Source: Patescibacteria group bacterium UBA1370 (GTDB lineage Bacteria; Patescibacteriota; Microgenomatia; UBA1400; PJMF01). From it: a stretch of DNA of 51,801 nt. The stretch is from assembly GCA_002306315.1 (NCBI GenBank), contig DBRK01000006.1:1-51801 (forward strand), read 5' to 3'. This document shows positions 8,154 to 16,118 of the stretch, in pieces (position 1 is the stretch's first letter; each line of letters opens with the position of its first letter). The position numbers and the translations under genes were made by a program. The notes below the pieces were generated by a model, which saw only the letters and a list, made by a program, of their open reading frames with translations, was not told where the DNA came from and searched no databases.

Positions 8154-8181
8154 AAAAACCTCCGCCAGAGCGGAGGTTTTT
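8154..8181. terminator. Bidirectional intrinsic terminator
   Basis: A-tract 8154-8158, stem CCTCCGC/GCGGAGG (8159-8165 with 8170-8176), loop CAGA, T-tract 8177-8181. On the minus strand it ends transcription of the small gene at 8203-8418 and isolates the following operon. Confidence 0.85.
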
Positions 8182-8202
8182 AATGCACATTCAAAAAAGA
8201 GA

Positions 8203-8418
8203 TTATTTGGATCTCTTGAGAACAGGCATGTTGGTGCGTTTGGTTTCCATCACCTCATAGCCTGCAGGAACGGAAGCAAGTGCACCATCGCGAACATCGC
8301 GAGCAAAATAGTAAATTCTCTGCACACGACCATTCTTGAGGGTTACCTCTTTGGTGTGGAGGTAATAAGTTTGGCCTTTGGCATTTGTGTATGAGTATGC
8401 TTTAGAAGCATCTGCCAT
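8203..8418 (-). CDS. Small conserved-looking basic protein
   Basis: A 71-residue protein beginning MADASKAYSY. I chose ATG at 8418 over the longer frame starting at 8562, because AGGAGAG lies just upstream. Sequence features are KGQTYYLHTKEVTLKNGRVQ, then IYYFARDV, VPAGYEVMETKRTNMPVLKR. The pattern of short beta strands with many basic and aromatic residues recalls small uncharacterised CPR proteins, from memory and not checked. A small hairpin CCTGG-CGTA-CCAGG lies just upstream of the ribosome-binding site. It is a single-gene unit closed by the terminator at 8154-8181. Confidence 0.75.
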   Translation of the reverse strand: MADASKAYSYTNAKGQTYYLHTKEVTLKNGRVQRIYYFARDVRDGALASVPAGYEVMETKRTNMPVLKRSK

Positions 8419-8590
8419 ATCTCTCCTTTTTTCCTGGTACGCCAGGCTATTTTTATTTACTACTTTATACGAAAACTGCCTCTGGTGTGCTGTAATATTA
8501 TTTGATGCACTGGGCAATTTTTGTATGCTATTTAAGCTTATCACACTCGGCGTAGACCTCAAGAAGCAAACCGAGGATGATAATTACTGG

Positions 8591-9175
8591 TTATTCGGAC
8601 GCTCCTTCCGCCGGTTCCTCCAAAGCTCCAGTAGTACCAGCTTCCAGGATACCCCGCAACAGAATTCTGCCTGGAGCATCTGTGCCTCCTCTGGTGACCA
8701 GAACCTCTATGGGCAGCTCTTCATTAGGAAGCGAAGCTGTGCCAAGGTACCCACCTTTTCGGGAAGTCAGTGTGAAAGCATGCCGAATATCTTCACCGCC
8801 AGTTTTTCGGAGAAAAACCTGATAAGGTTCTTCAGACATCGGCAAAGTGGCAATGACGCTGAACCGAGTCCTGCCGGCCACCTCTTCATAGCGGATCACG
8901 CCTTCTGCCAGCTGCGGTTCGGTAACATCAGCTCCCTCACCTTCCTGGCCTAACTCGGTCTCTGTTACTACCGGCTGAAGCTCGACTGTCTGCAAATCAT
9001 CCGAACCGCCCAGGGTCTCCCGCAGTTCTTCCTCTGATAGGTTTTCAATCTGAATACCCTCACCAAAAAGATCTTCTTGTACTTGCGAGGTTCGCTGATT
9101 GTACCAGCGGAAAACCAGGAAAAAGATGACGCTGAGGATGATCAGCGGCAGTAAGTATGGCGTATATTTTTTCAT
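8591..9175 (-). CDS. Membrane-anchored acidic protein, unknown
   Basis: A 194-residue protein with one N-terminal membrane helix (about residues 6-24, preceded by MKKY), then an acidic extracytoplasmic region. Residues 40-90 are rich in Glu and look disordered. The second half (RYEEVAGRTRFSVIATLP to RILLRGILEAG) has alternating hydrophobic residues suggesting a beta domain. AAGGGG lies 5 nt before the ATG. I do not recognise the family. It lies downstream of the DsbA-like gene and may share its transcript. Confidence 0.7.
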   Translation of the reverse strand: MKKYTPYLLPLIILSVIFFLVFRWYNQRTSQVQEDLFGEGIQIENLSEEELRETLGGSDDLQTVELQPVVTETELGQEGEGADVTEPQLAEGVIRYEEVAGRTRFSVIATLPMSEEPYQVFLRKTGGEDIRHAFTLTSRKGGYLGTASLPNEELPIEVLVTRGGTDAPGRILLRGILEAGTTGALEEPAEGASE

Positions 9176-9204
9176 CTGTGCCCCTTGTAGCTCATATACT
9201 ATTG

Positions 9205-9867
9205 CTATTGCGCAGTATTAGAACCGTCGATTATCGACTGGACAGTCGACTCAAGTTGAGGGGCAGGTGTTTGGCGACCGTTGACAAAAAATGTCGGTGT
9301 AGCTGAGATGCCTAGCTGCTGGGCAGCCGAGGTATCTTCTTGAACTTTGGCTTTTGCCTGGTCACTCTCTATTTTCTCTAGGAACGAGGTTTTGTCAATC
9401 TGCAACTGTTGCGCATACTCGGCAAATTTTTCATTCAGCTCACCTCGATCACGGATTTCCGCCCAGGCCGGTTGATTATCGAAGAGCAAATCATGCATCT
9501 CCCAGAATTTTCCTTCTTGAGCTGCTGCTTCCGCAGCTACGCCAGCTGCCCTGGCGTTGGGGTGAATGGAATCTAAAGGATAGTGCCGATAAGCCAGTCT
9601 GACATCATTTGGATACTGATTGAGGATCTTTTGCACCAGCGGTTGAGCAGCCCGGCAAGCTGGACACTGCAGGTCACTAAATTCAACGATGGTAACTTTG
9701 GCTGATTCTGCCGCACCTTTGATGTGTGAGTTGGCTGTAACCAATTGCTCGTCAGGTACGACTTGGTCACTAGGGCTGGTGCCGCCGCTGGAAAAGGCAA
9801 CAGCCAAGACTATTACTAAGATGATGGTGCCGAGGATGGTACCGATAAGCAGTGGGAGGTTTTTCAT
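9205..9867 (-). CDS. Membrane-anchored DsbA-like thiol oxidoreductase
   Basis: A 220-residue thioredoxin-fold protein with an N-terminal membrane anchor (residues 5-27). The active site is C68-P-A-C71 in SDLQCPACRAAQP, and the cis-proline loop reads ISATPTFFVNG. LAYRHYPLDSIHPNA and AAQEGKFWEMHDLLF are typical of the DsbA/Thioredoxin_4 group. It should form or transfer disulfides outside the cytoplasm. This fits a cell that exports surface proteins such as the LPQTG protein at 4165. No obvious Shine-Dalgarno is seen; a TATGAT hexamer lies 14 nt upstream of the ATG. Confidence 0.9.
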   Translation of the reverse strand: MKNLPLLIGTILGTIILVIVLAVAFSSGGTSPSDQVVPDEQLVTANSHIKGAAESAKVTIVEFSDLQCPACRAAQPLVQKILNQYPNDVRLAYRHYPLDSIHPNARAAGVAAEAAAQEGKFWEMHDLLFDNQPAWAEIRDRGELNEKFAEYAQQLQIDKTSFLEKIESDQAKAKVQEDTSAAQQLGISATPTFFVNGRQTPAPQLESTVQSIIDGSNTAQ

Positions 9868-9960
9868 AGTCTGACTAGTTTATCATAGCCAACTGCTCCA
9901 GGGAAAACTGTCTTATCTTTAAACAGTTAGATATGAATTGTTTCTTTTATATCACAATTA

Positions 9961-9986
9961 CTCAAGTTTTGTCTTGAGCATTTTTT
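9961..9986 (+). terminator. Terminator-like hairpin without a plus-strand gene
   Basis: CTCAAG-TTTTGT-CTTGAG followed by CA and six T. The T-tract is correct only for plus-strand transcription, but the flanking genes are on the minus strand. On the minus strand the same hairpin lies in the 165-nt gap between ferredoxin and dsbA. That gap holds no gene I can support. Confidence 0.35.
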
Positions 9987-10032
9987 ATGCTATCGGATAT
10001 TAGGTTTAAATTCTGCTGATTATTCAAGCAAA

Positions 10033-10344
10033 TCATTCCACTGGCCAGACTTGCTCACCGGTTTCGGTGTCGGTGACGGTGATAGCAGCGGTTGGACAGC
10101 TTTGGGCGGCCAGGAGTTTCGTTTCATCATCATGGCCATCCTGAGAAATCACCGTGGCGATTGCTTCTTCGTCGAGCTGAAAGACTTTGGGAGCAATGGC
10201 GACGCAACTGGCAGCACTGATGCACTTGTCGCGAATCACAGCCACTTTGTAGCGGCCGATGTTCTTGGTCTGTACCAACTTGCCATCTTCTTCATGCTGC
10301 TCTACGCCATCAAGCCTTTTTTGGATAATGTCGGAAACTGCCAT
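10033..10344 (-). CDS. Single-cluster ferredoxin, probably [3Fe-4S]
   Basis: A 103-residue electron carrier. The cluster motif is C41-ISAAS-C47 with C83-P near the end. The position of the second cysteine of the usual CxxCxxC is Ala44, the pattern of [3Fe-4S] ferredoxins that partner oxygenases. The N-terminal 30 residues are an added charged segment. AAAGGA precedes the ATG. It lies 9 nt after the ferredoxin reductase gene on the same strand, so the two probably form an electron-transfer pair. The final acceptor is not evident; the nearby SUF system or a desaturase elsewhere are possibilities. Confidence 0.88.
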   Translation of the reverse strand: MAVSDIIQKRLDGVEQHEEDGKLVQTKNIGRYKVAVIRDKCISAASCVAIAPKVFQLDEEAIATVISQDGHDDETKLLAAQSCPTAAITVTDTETGEQVWPVE

Positions 10345-10353
10345 ATTTCCTTT

Positions 10354-11079
10354 CTAATAAAATTTTTCAAAATGAATATTTTCCGGTTTAACACCCTTTT
10401 CCTGCAATAAAGTCTGCATGTCTTTAATCATATGGTCATTGCCGCAGAGATAATAGCCAACATTGTTGGAGTTTACCTCCTTGGCTGAAAAAATTTCCGT
10501 TACCCGGCCGCGGGAAAGCGGCCAATCATCCGGCGGTTGAGAAAGAGTGGGAATAAAGCTGAAGTTGGAAAAAGTCCGCTCCAATTGTTCAAAATCTTCC
10601 GTCCAGAAAAGATGCTCGACGTGTCTCAATCCCCAATAAAGACTGATTGGCCGATTATCACCCTTGCGTTGCAGCTGGTCAAAAATCATTGCCCGGAACG
10701 GAGTAATCCCCGATCCCGTAGCCACAAAAACCAACTCTTGCTCGCCAAGTTTTTCATCAACGGTAAAAATGCCCATAGGTGCCAAGATTTCTACCGGGTC
10801 GCCAAAATTCAGACTGCTCAAATACTGACAACCCAGACCACCGGGCTCCATATCTACTAACAACTCGAAACCATGATCGATATCAGGGCTGCTGCAGATC
10901 GAGTAAGAACGCCTGTCGCCGCGCTCCGAGACCTTGATCGAGACGTATTGCCCAGCCTCAAACTTGATGGTGTGCGGCTCAACGAGTTCGAAATGAAATT
11001 GGATGAATTTTGAGTTTAGTTCTGTTTTTTCTTCTAATTTGGCAATATATTTTTGCGGTGGTTGCAGGGGTGGAGTCAT
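10354..11079 (-). CDS. Ferredoxin-NAD(P)H reductase family protein
   Basis: A 241-residue FAD/NAD(P)H oxidoreductase. The FAD motif RRSYSICS is at 56-63, the pyrophosphate-binding VATGSGITPFRAM at 119-131, and the C-terminal NAD(P) motif is YYLCGNDHMI. There is no fused 2Fe-2S domain. It should pass electrons between NAD(P)H and the ferredoxin encoded immediately downstream. The ribosome-binding site is weak (GAAAG). The upstream gene is yjjX, 30 nt away on the same strand. Confidence 0.9.
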   Translation of the reverse strand: MTPPLQPPQKYIAKLEEKTELNSKFIQFHFELVEPHTIKFEAGQYVSIKVSERGDRRSYSICSSPDIDHGFELLVDMEPGGLGCQYLSSLNFGDPVEILAPMGIFTVDEKLGEQELVFVATGSGITPFRAMIFDQLQRKGDNRPISLYWGLRHVEHLFWTEDFEQLERTFSNFSFIPTLSQPPDDWPLSRGRVTEIFSAKEVNSNNVGYYLCGNDHMIKDMQTLLQEKGVKPENIHFEKFY

Positions 11080-11109
11080 AAACTGCTTTCAAAAATTTGT
11101 TAAATTGTT

Positions 11110-11673
11110 CTATTTGCGTTGTTTTTGCCAATTGCGCCCGTGCCATAAACCAAGCGCTAGTTTGGCTATCGTAGCATATTCTTCAGTTCTATCAACAAAG
11201 CCATCGGTGACTATGCCGATCATGCCTTGCTTGCGGCGGACATCATGCTCGTCGCTGATATCGGCAATGGCCGGACCCATTTCTTCGCCCCGGCGTATTC
11301 GCTCGGCGAGCACCTCGGGTACTTCAAAGCGGGCGCCGTTAGCTGTTTTTAGCGAACCTTCACTATCTACTACAGCCGCCCAAACTGTGGACCAAACCTG
11401 ACCATCCAATTCAGTCACCCCGCCCTCGAGACCAACTCCCAGCAAATCGAGCTCGTCCGGGTTATCAATTCCAAAATGGCTGATACCGTCTTCCAAAGCG
11501 GCCTTGGCCCGGTTTTCCGCACCGGTCCGGGTCTCCTCATCGCCCCAAGGCTGGTCGGGAATGCCGCTGGGAACATCGAACCCCATTACCTGCACATCCG
11601 GCCACGTCTCACTGGCTGCTTGAACTACGGCGTTGATTTTTACCGGATTAAGTGAACCGACAAAAATTCTCAT
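11110..11673 (-). CDS. yjjX: Inosine/xanthosine triphosphatase, YjjX family
   Basis: A 187-residue house-cleaning phosphatase (DUF84) that removes deaminated purine nucleoside triphosphates. The start VGSLNPVKINAV, the segment GVPDQPWGDEETRTGAENRA (here with Ile for Val in GIPDQP), and GVGLEGGV are diagnostic. QGMIGIVTDGFVDRTEEY lies near the C-terminus. TACACT lies 6 nt before the ATG, with AGGAG in the gap. It sits between sufU and the ferredoxin reductase, with about 70 nt to sufU. Confidence 0.9.
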   Translation of the reverse strand: MRIFVGSLNPVKINAVVQAASETWPDVQVMGFDVPSGIPDQPWGDEETRTGAENRAKAALEDGISHFGIDNPDELDLLGVGLEGGVTELDGQVWSTVWAAVVDSEGSLKTANGARFEVPEVLAERIRRGEEMGPAIADISDEHDVRRKQGMIGIVTDGFVDRTEEYATIAKLALGLWHGRNWQKQRK

Positions 11674-11679
11674 ACTCCT

Positions 11680-11685
11680 AGTGTA
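11680..11685 (-). promoter_or_regulatory. -10 TACACT, 6 nt before yjjX ATG
   Basis: TACACT-AGGAGT-ATG. The six bases between the hexamer and ATG are themselves Shine-Dalgarno-like, but could not act as one if transcription starts at the ATG. Confidence 0.4.
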
Positions 11686-11744
11686 ACAAATGACCGCTGC
11701 TTATTTGGGTCTATAAATAATCACCCAGCAGAAAATAACAATAA

Positions 11745-12125
11745 TTAGGTATTCTTTTCCTGGAGGATCTTCTTAATGGTAGTCAAACCTAAGAGGAGGC
11801 ACCGCAATCGGCCGGGGGCAATCTTGCTCAAGGCCAACAGCTCGAGAATTTCCCCCGCTCCCATGGCCATAATATCTGAGACCTGTTTGCCGACTACATA
11901 ATCGGAGAGCTGCCCCATCGCAGCCTGGCTGATGATGCAGCCGGTACCGGTCCAACCCACTGATTCAATTTGCTTACCGTTGGAGGTCAACTTGATCCTA
12001 ATGGAAACGGTGTCGCCGCAGGAAGCGTTGTAACTGGTGGCTTCACCATCGAAATCGGCCAGTTCACCGAAATTTTTCTTGTTTTCTGCCGCCTCCAGCA
12101 ATTGTTGATGATATAAATCTTGCAT
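11745..12125 (-). CDS. sufU: SufU/IscU-type Fe-S scaffold or sulfur acceptor
   Basis: A 126-residue U-type protein that takes sulfur from SufS. The three conserved cysteines are C36 (ASCGD, with D38), C63 (GTGCIIS) and C109 (GRLRCLLL). The DLYHQQLLEAAENKKNFG start is typical. The length is slightly short compared with SufU of Bacillus, and the GRLRC segment lacks a long insert. It follows sufS by 21 nt and ends the suf cluster. Confidence 0.92.
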   Translation of the reverse strand: MQDLYHQQLLEAAENKKNFGELADFDGEATSYNASCGDTVSIRIKLTSNGKQIESVGWTGTGCIISQAAMGQLSDYVVGKQVSDIMAMGAGEILELLALSKIAPGRLRCLLLGLTTIKKILQEKNT

Positions 12126-12146
12126 AACTAGCTTGGCTTTACCAGA

Positions 12147-13415
12147 TTAAACCTTAAAAATCCGCTTAACTTTATCCAAAGCCGATACCAAGGCATCAAT
12201 TTCTTCTCGGGTATTATAAACTTGAAAACTGGCGCGGGTAGTGGCAACCCAATCGTTGTAAACATGCAGCGGCATAGTGCAGTGATGCCCGGAGCGAACC
12301 GCGACTCCCTCGCTGTCTAACACCTGGGCAACATCATGAGCATGCACCCCTTTATAAAGAAAGGCGACAGAACCAATCCGACGAAGCTGGCTGCCAGAGC
12401 CAACCGAGAGCGGACCGACCAACTCAACTTCTGGAATCTGCTGCAATTGCTCCAAAGCGTAAGCCACCAAATCCTGATCATGCTCCAACACTGCTTCCAT
12501 CCCCAGTGCCGACAAATAGTTGCAAGCAGCCTCCAGTCCCACAGCCGAAGCCACATCCGGTGTACCCGGTGTGAACCGGTCAGAAAGACTGCTGCTAAAT
12601 TCTGTCCCCTCGACGCTGACTGCTGCGATCATGCCGCCGCCAAAAAAGTACGGCCGCATCTCACCGCTTTCCAGTATCTCCTTGCGAACTAGCAGCAAAC
12701 CGCTGCCCATCGGACCCAACATCTTGTGACCGCTGGCTGAGAAAAAATCCACCCCAAGGCGGGAAAAATCAACTGGCAAGTGACCGGCGGCTTGGGCGCC
12801 ATCGACAACAATCCGTGGCTTGATTTTGCCCTTTTTAGCTTGTTCATCAACCAAGGTAATTATTTCCTGAAGCGGGCAAACGCTTCCTAATGTATTGGAG
12901 ACATACGTCAAGGTCAGCAGCTTAACATTGCCCTCAGCCAACTTTTCCTTGAGATCATGCAGATCCACTTCGCCCTCAGCTGTTAAATTGACAAAGACTA
13001 CTTTGGCGCCCGTACGCTTAGCAGCCTCCTGCCAAACAACCAAATTGGAATGATGATCCATGTAGCTGACCAAAATCACATCACCTTTTGTCAAATTGTG
13101 GTCGGCCCAACCATAGGCAATACCGTTCATCGATTCAGTGGTGTTGCGAGTCAAAATCAACTCATCCTCTTCAGCACCAAAAAAACCAGCAACGACCGCC
13201 CGCGCCTGATTCCACAACTGAGTGCTTTCATCAGACAACTGATGGACGCCACGGTGAATGTTGGCGTTGTGATGAGTGTAGTAATTGGTGATAGCGTCAA
13301 TTACCGCTTGTGGTTTTTGAGTGGTGGAAGCGTTATCCAAATAAACCAGTGGTTTAGCATGAACTTTGCGCCACAGCAGAGGAAAATCGCGCCTCACCCG
13401 TTCTTCATCAAACAT
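12147..13415 (-). CDS. sufS: Cysteine desulfurase SufS
   Basis: A 422-residue PLP enzyme that takes sulfur from cysteine for Fe-S cluster assembly. YLDNASTTQKP opens the fold, the PLP lysine is K231 in SASGHKMLGP, and the catalytic cysteine is C379 in RSGHHCTMPLH. The class II RSGxHC loop and IHRGVHQLSD support SufS rather than IscS. TACAAT lies 6 nt before ATG with no Shine-Dalgarno, so it may have its own leaderless promoter although it sits in a cluster. sufU follows directly. Confidence 0.96.
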   Translation of the reverse strand: MFDEERVRRDFPLLWRKVHAKPLVYLDNASTTQKPQAVIDAITNYYTHHNANIHRGVHQLSDESTQLWNQARAVVAGFFGAEEDELILTRNTTESMNGIAYGWADHNLTKGDVILVSYMDHHSNLVVWQEAAKRTGAKVVFVNLTAEGEVDLHDLKEKLAEGNVKLLTLTYVSNTLGSVCPLQEIITLVDEQAKKGKIKPRIVVDGAQAAGHLPVDFSRLGVDFFSASGHKMLGPMGSGLLLVRKEILESGEMRPYFFGGGMIAAVSVEGTEFSSSLSDRFTPGTPDVASAVGLEAACNYLSALGMEAVLEHDQDLVAYALEQLQQIPEVELVGPLSVGSGSQLRRIGSVAFLYKGVHAHDVAQVLDSEGVAVRSGHHCTMPLHVYNDWVATTRASFQVYNTREEIDALVSALDKVKRIFKV

Positions 13416-13421
13416 GGGTAT

Positions 13422-13427
13422 ATTGTA
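13422..13427 (-). promoter_or_regulatory. -10 TACAAT, 6 nt before sufS ATG
   Basis: TACAAT-N6-ATG in the 24-nt gap after the upstream unknown gene. No clear -35 is visible. Confidence 0.4.
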
Positions 13428-13439
13428 TCAGCAAGTGCG

Positions 13440-14642
13440 TTATCTTGAGTAAGCTCTGGAGTTGGAGGGAAAATACTTCTTCAGCGTCTCCAAAAAACCT
13501 AAATCCTCTATCGCAGTTTGAAAATACTCCTCAAAAACTTTGGCTCCCACACCCACTCGAAGATGATAATTCTCACCTTTTTTCTGCTCAGGGTAGTTCC
13601 GGTTAAATAGAATATCGGCTACTTCCCGGCAAAAGATTCTTAATTCTTCTGCGTAGAAGGCAGCCGCAGCCTCTTCATCGGGAACCACCTCACCTAAAAG
13701 ATGCTGATGTTCATTGGCTGATGCGGAGTTTTGCAAGCGTTCAAGGATTGAAATGATTATTTTTTGATTATTTGCAAAACGATTTCGCAGTAGTCTAATG
13801 TAATAGGGCGAATTAGGATCAGTGAGCACAAGTCTTACTGCCTCACCCACCGCCTGGGCTTTGCTTATTGAAGGATAGCTGACGGAAGGCTGTTCCAATG
13901 AATTTTTATAATTTTCTCTCAAGCGCATATCTCTGAGCGGCGCAGGCGCGGCAACTGGAAAAGAGTGTTCAAAACCAAAGTTTACCAAATTTTCTCTGGC
14001 CAGTTCTTCGAAAACCTTCAACTGATTGGGCGTGATGATAAAAGCCCTATGTTCAATATAATCTCTTAATTTTCCTAAGTAATTCCAAATGTCTCCTTTA
14101 TTGTCGTTTTCTCTTCTTGTTAGATAAATAGCAGCCTCAAGAATCACTTTTGGAAACAATGCACGGAAATCCTGACCGATTTTATGACCCAGTTCATGCT
14201 CCTCACGGTGCCCTGGCATCACCTTCTCTTCGTCGGAATAATAACCTAAAAGTGCCTCGCGAAAACCAGATTCTTTACTGCTTGTCCTACTTATTTCCGA
14301 AACTCTGAGGTTAAATGGACTTTCAGGATGAGCTAAACAGATCTGCAGCACCGTCATCACCAAGTGGTCCATCAATCGATGTTCCTGCTCACTATTGGCT
14401 TGCCCGTCTACATAACTCTGAATTAATTCTGCAAAAGCTGTATGAAAATCCCTGGAAGAGATTATAAGAGTAGTTAACCTCGGAAAAATATTTGCTTCTG
14501 CTAATGGAGAAACAGACTCTCTCGGCTTGGTGCCTGGTTGACCATTGCCGTTCTCCTGCTCCCGAGAAGTAACGATACCAGTAGCATCAGAATGATCAGG
14601 AATACCAAGAGTCGTTTCTTTTCTACCGTTATTATGTGACAT
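13440..14642 (-). CDS. Two-repeat unknown protein in the suf cluster
   Basis: A 400-residue protein of unknown function, soluble and mostly helical, with a disordered N-terminus (1-50). It appears to hold two copies of one domain. The first runs from LAHPESPFNLR (103-113) to KVFEELARENLVNFGF (209-224). The second runs from LTDPNSPYYIR (273-283) to KVFEEYFQTAIEDLGF (368-383). The neighbouring gene at 14738 carries the same opening motif once. Copy 1 alone contains HELGH (149-153), which fits a zinc-protease HExxH pattern but may be chance. The DNA is AT-richer than suf genes. TATAAT lies 8 nt before ATG. It lies between sufS and sufD. Confidence 0.75.
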   Translation of the reverse strand: MSHNNGRKETTLGIPDHSDATGIVTSREQENGNGQPGTKPRESVSPLAEANIFPRLTTLIISSRDFHTAFAELIQSYVDGQANSEQEHRLMDHLVMTVLQICLAHPESPFNLRVSEISRTSSKESGFREALLGYYSDEEKVMPGHREEHELGHKIGQDFRALFPKVILEAAIYLTRRENDNKGDIWNYLGKLRDYIEHRAFIITPNQLKVFEELARENLVNFGFEHSFPVAAPAPLRDMRLRENYKNSLEQPSVSYPSISKAQAVGEAVRLVLTDPNSPYYIRLLRNRFANNQKIIISILERLQNSASANEHQHLLGEVVPDEEAAAAFYAEELRIFCREVADILFNRNYPEQKKGENYHLRVGVGAKVFEEYFQTAIEDLGFLETLKKYFPSNSRAYSR

Positions 14643-14650
14643 AGGTCACA

Positions 14651-14678
14651 ATTATAAGACTATTGTTAATAATTACAA
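14651..14678 (-). promoter_or_regulatory. Promoter TTGTAA-N16-TATAAT, leaderless
   Basis: -35 TTGTAA at 14673-14678, -10 TATAAT at 14651-14656, then 8 nt to the ATG of the two-repeat protein. It shows this gene is separately transcribed within the suf cluster. Confidence 0.55.
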
Positions 14679-14737
14679 GACTATATTTTGAATACAAAAT
14701 ATAACAATAAGGTATTATTTTCTATTGAAAATTAATG

Positions 14738-15526
14738 TTATCGACCAACTCTTTGTTGAGGGCCTTGTTTCCATTGTTGTCTTGCCTCTTCTTCTTGCTG
14801 ATGTTTTTGTTCTAGTCGGTGATTATTAAAATCCAGAACCTGTTCTCTGAAGTTTACTGGGTTTTGATACACATTTGAAGATAATGCTAACAATTGAGCA
14901 TGCGCTGATCCGGTATGGACATAATAACTAAAAAACTTATTAATCACCGGTGGCAGGTTGACCTCATGCGCATCATAAGCATCTTTTTTCATTAACCTCT
15001 GGGTGAGCTGCCGGACCGCGTCCCTGAGTTTTGTATAGAGAAGCGTGCCGGCACTATAATCATAATCTGCAATATACTTAAGATTCTCCCAGTTGAGCTT
15101 GACACGTTGAGCCGCACCATACAAAAACCCTAAGTATCCAAGTTTAATGTTTTCAGGGATGGCTGTATTCAGGGCAATCATCCGCAAATTAAAAATACTT
15201 CTGGGATGAGCTAACAATGATGCCAGAGCTATGGAAACAGCACTCTCACCTCTGGTGATAAAACCCTCGCCGAGCTCCCGACAGATTATATCGATAATTG
15301 GCTGAAAATCATAAGTCTCGATCTTTTTCCTCAGCTGTTCTGCAAATTGCCGTTGTTTTTCTTCTGGAGACCTATCCCTGTCCCCAGCAGCTGGTTTGAC
15401 AGCAATTTCTATCCCGGCGCCATTGCCGTTCCGTGAATACCCGATATGAGCTTCATCCTCAAAAGTAGAACTTCTTCTAGAAACACCATTGGCACGGAAA
15501 TTATTAGGACCCTCTACTCGGTTCAT
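14738..15526 (-). CDS. Single-repeat paralogue of the adjacent unknown protein
   Basis: A 262-residue protein of unknown function. Residues 105-115 read LAHPRSIFNLR, nearly the same as LAHPESPFNLR of the next gene, and both are followed by a helical region with a KLRD motif (YTKLRDAVRQL here, GKLRDYIEHR there). The N-terminal 60 residues and the Gln/Glu-rich C-terminus (QEEEARQQWKQGPQQR) look disordered. No membrane segment or known catalytic motif is visible. The DNA is AT-rich compared with suf genes. TATAGT lies 7 nt before the ATG. It lies 86 nt after sufD. Confidence 0.72.
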   Translation of the reverse strand: MNRVEGPNNFRANGVSRRSSTFEDEAHIGYSRNGNGAGIEIAVKPAAGDRDRSPEEKQRQFAEQLRKKIETYDFQPIIDIICRELGEGFITRGESAVSIALASLLAHPRSIFNLRMIALNTAIPENIKLGYLGFLYGAAQRVKLNWENLKYIADYDYSAGTLLYTKLRDAVRQLTQRLMKKDAYDAHEVNLPPVINKFFSYYVHTGSAHAQLLALSSNVYQNPVNFREQVLDFNNHRLEQKHQQEEEARQQWKQGPQQRVGR

Positions 15527-15533
15527 AGGGCGG

Positions 15534-15539
15534 ACTATA
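15534..15539 (-). promoter_or_regulatory. -10 TATAGT, 7 nt before ATG
   Basis: TATAGT-N7-ATG upstream of the single-repeat unknown gene. There is no Shine-Dalgarno and only a poor -35. Confidence 0.35.
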
Positions 15540-15612
15540 TTAATCTTATGTGAGATTTTAGCAGGATTATTGTAAGAATTTGCACTAATGAGATTGCTAT
15601 GGGATACAAGCT

Positions 15613-16104
15613 TTAAGAAATTTCGGCCAGAAATCCATCGATAATGATTTCTTCCGCTTTTTGTTGAGGAATACCGCGGCTCATCAGGTAAAATATATGC
15701 TCTTCAGGAATCCGGGAAACACTGGCGGCGTGGGAACAGCGGACGTCATCAGTTTCGATTTCCAGGTCAGGAATACACTCTGCGGTAGCACTTTCTGAGA
15801 GCAATAGCACCCGCTCGGTCAAAAAGGAGGTGGTGTCGCCGCAGTCTGGTTCAATGACAATCTTGCCTCTAAAGGTGATTTTGGATTTGCCGGCAGCTAC
15901 GCCGCGCAGCATTGTTTCTGCTCTGGTGTGGGGAGCGGTATGCTTAACCAAAACCGAAACTGCCAACTGTTCCTGGACATCAGTCCGAAAAGCGCCCTTA
16001 ATTTTTGCCTCGGCACCGGCTCCGGCTAGTTCCACCAGGTATTCGCCCGGTTGGGTTAGGATTATTTCCCGCTGCTCGTTTTTTTTGATGAGGTATTTTT
16101 TCAT
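15613..16104 (-). CDS. sufD: Minimal SufD-like protein
   Basis: A 163-residue SufBD-core protein. Only about the last third of a normal SufD (about 400 residues or more) is present: part of the beta-helix, then DLEIETDDVRCSHAASVSRIPEEHIFYLMSRGIP and the helical end. The CSH of VRCSHAAS corresponds to the Cys and His found in SufD at the SufB-SufD interface. It lies 14 nt after sufB and should form the SufBC2D scaffold with SufB and SufC. There is no sign of a frameshift; the start is a normal ATG, so this is a short form and not a broken gene. Confidence 0.88.
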   Translation of the reverse strand: MKKYLIKKNEQREIILTQPGEYLVELAGAGAEAKIKGAFRTDVQEQLAVSVLVKHTAPHTRAETMLRGVAAGKSKITFRGKIVIEPDCGDTTSFLTERVLLLSESATAECIPDLEIETDDVRCSHAASVSRIPEEHIFYLMSRGIPQQKAEEIIIDGFLAEIS

Positions 16105-16118
16105 AAACTATTAATTTC

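Noticed and set aside
8378..8953. Plus-strand frame of 191 codons
   Set aside because: Covers the antisense of two minus-strand genes that have good start sites; no domain seen.
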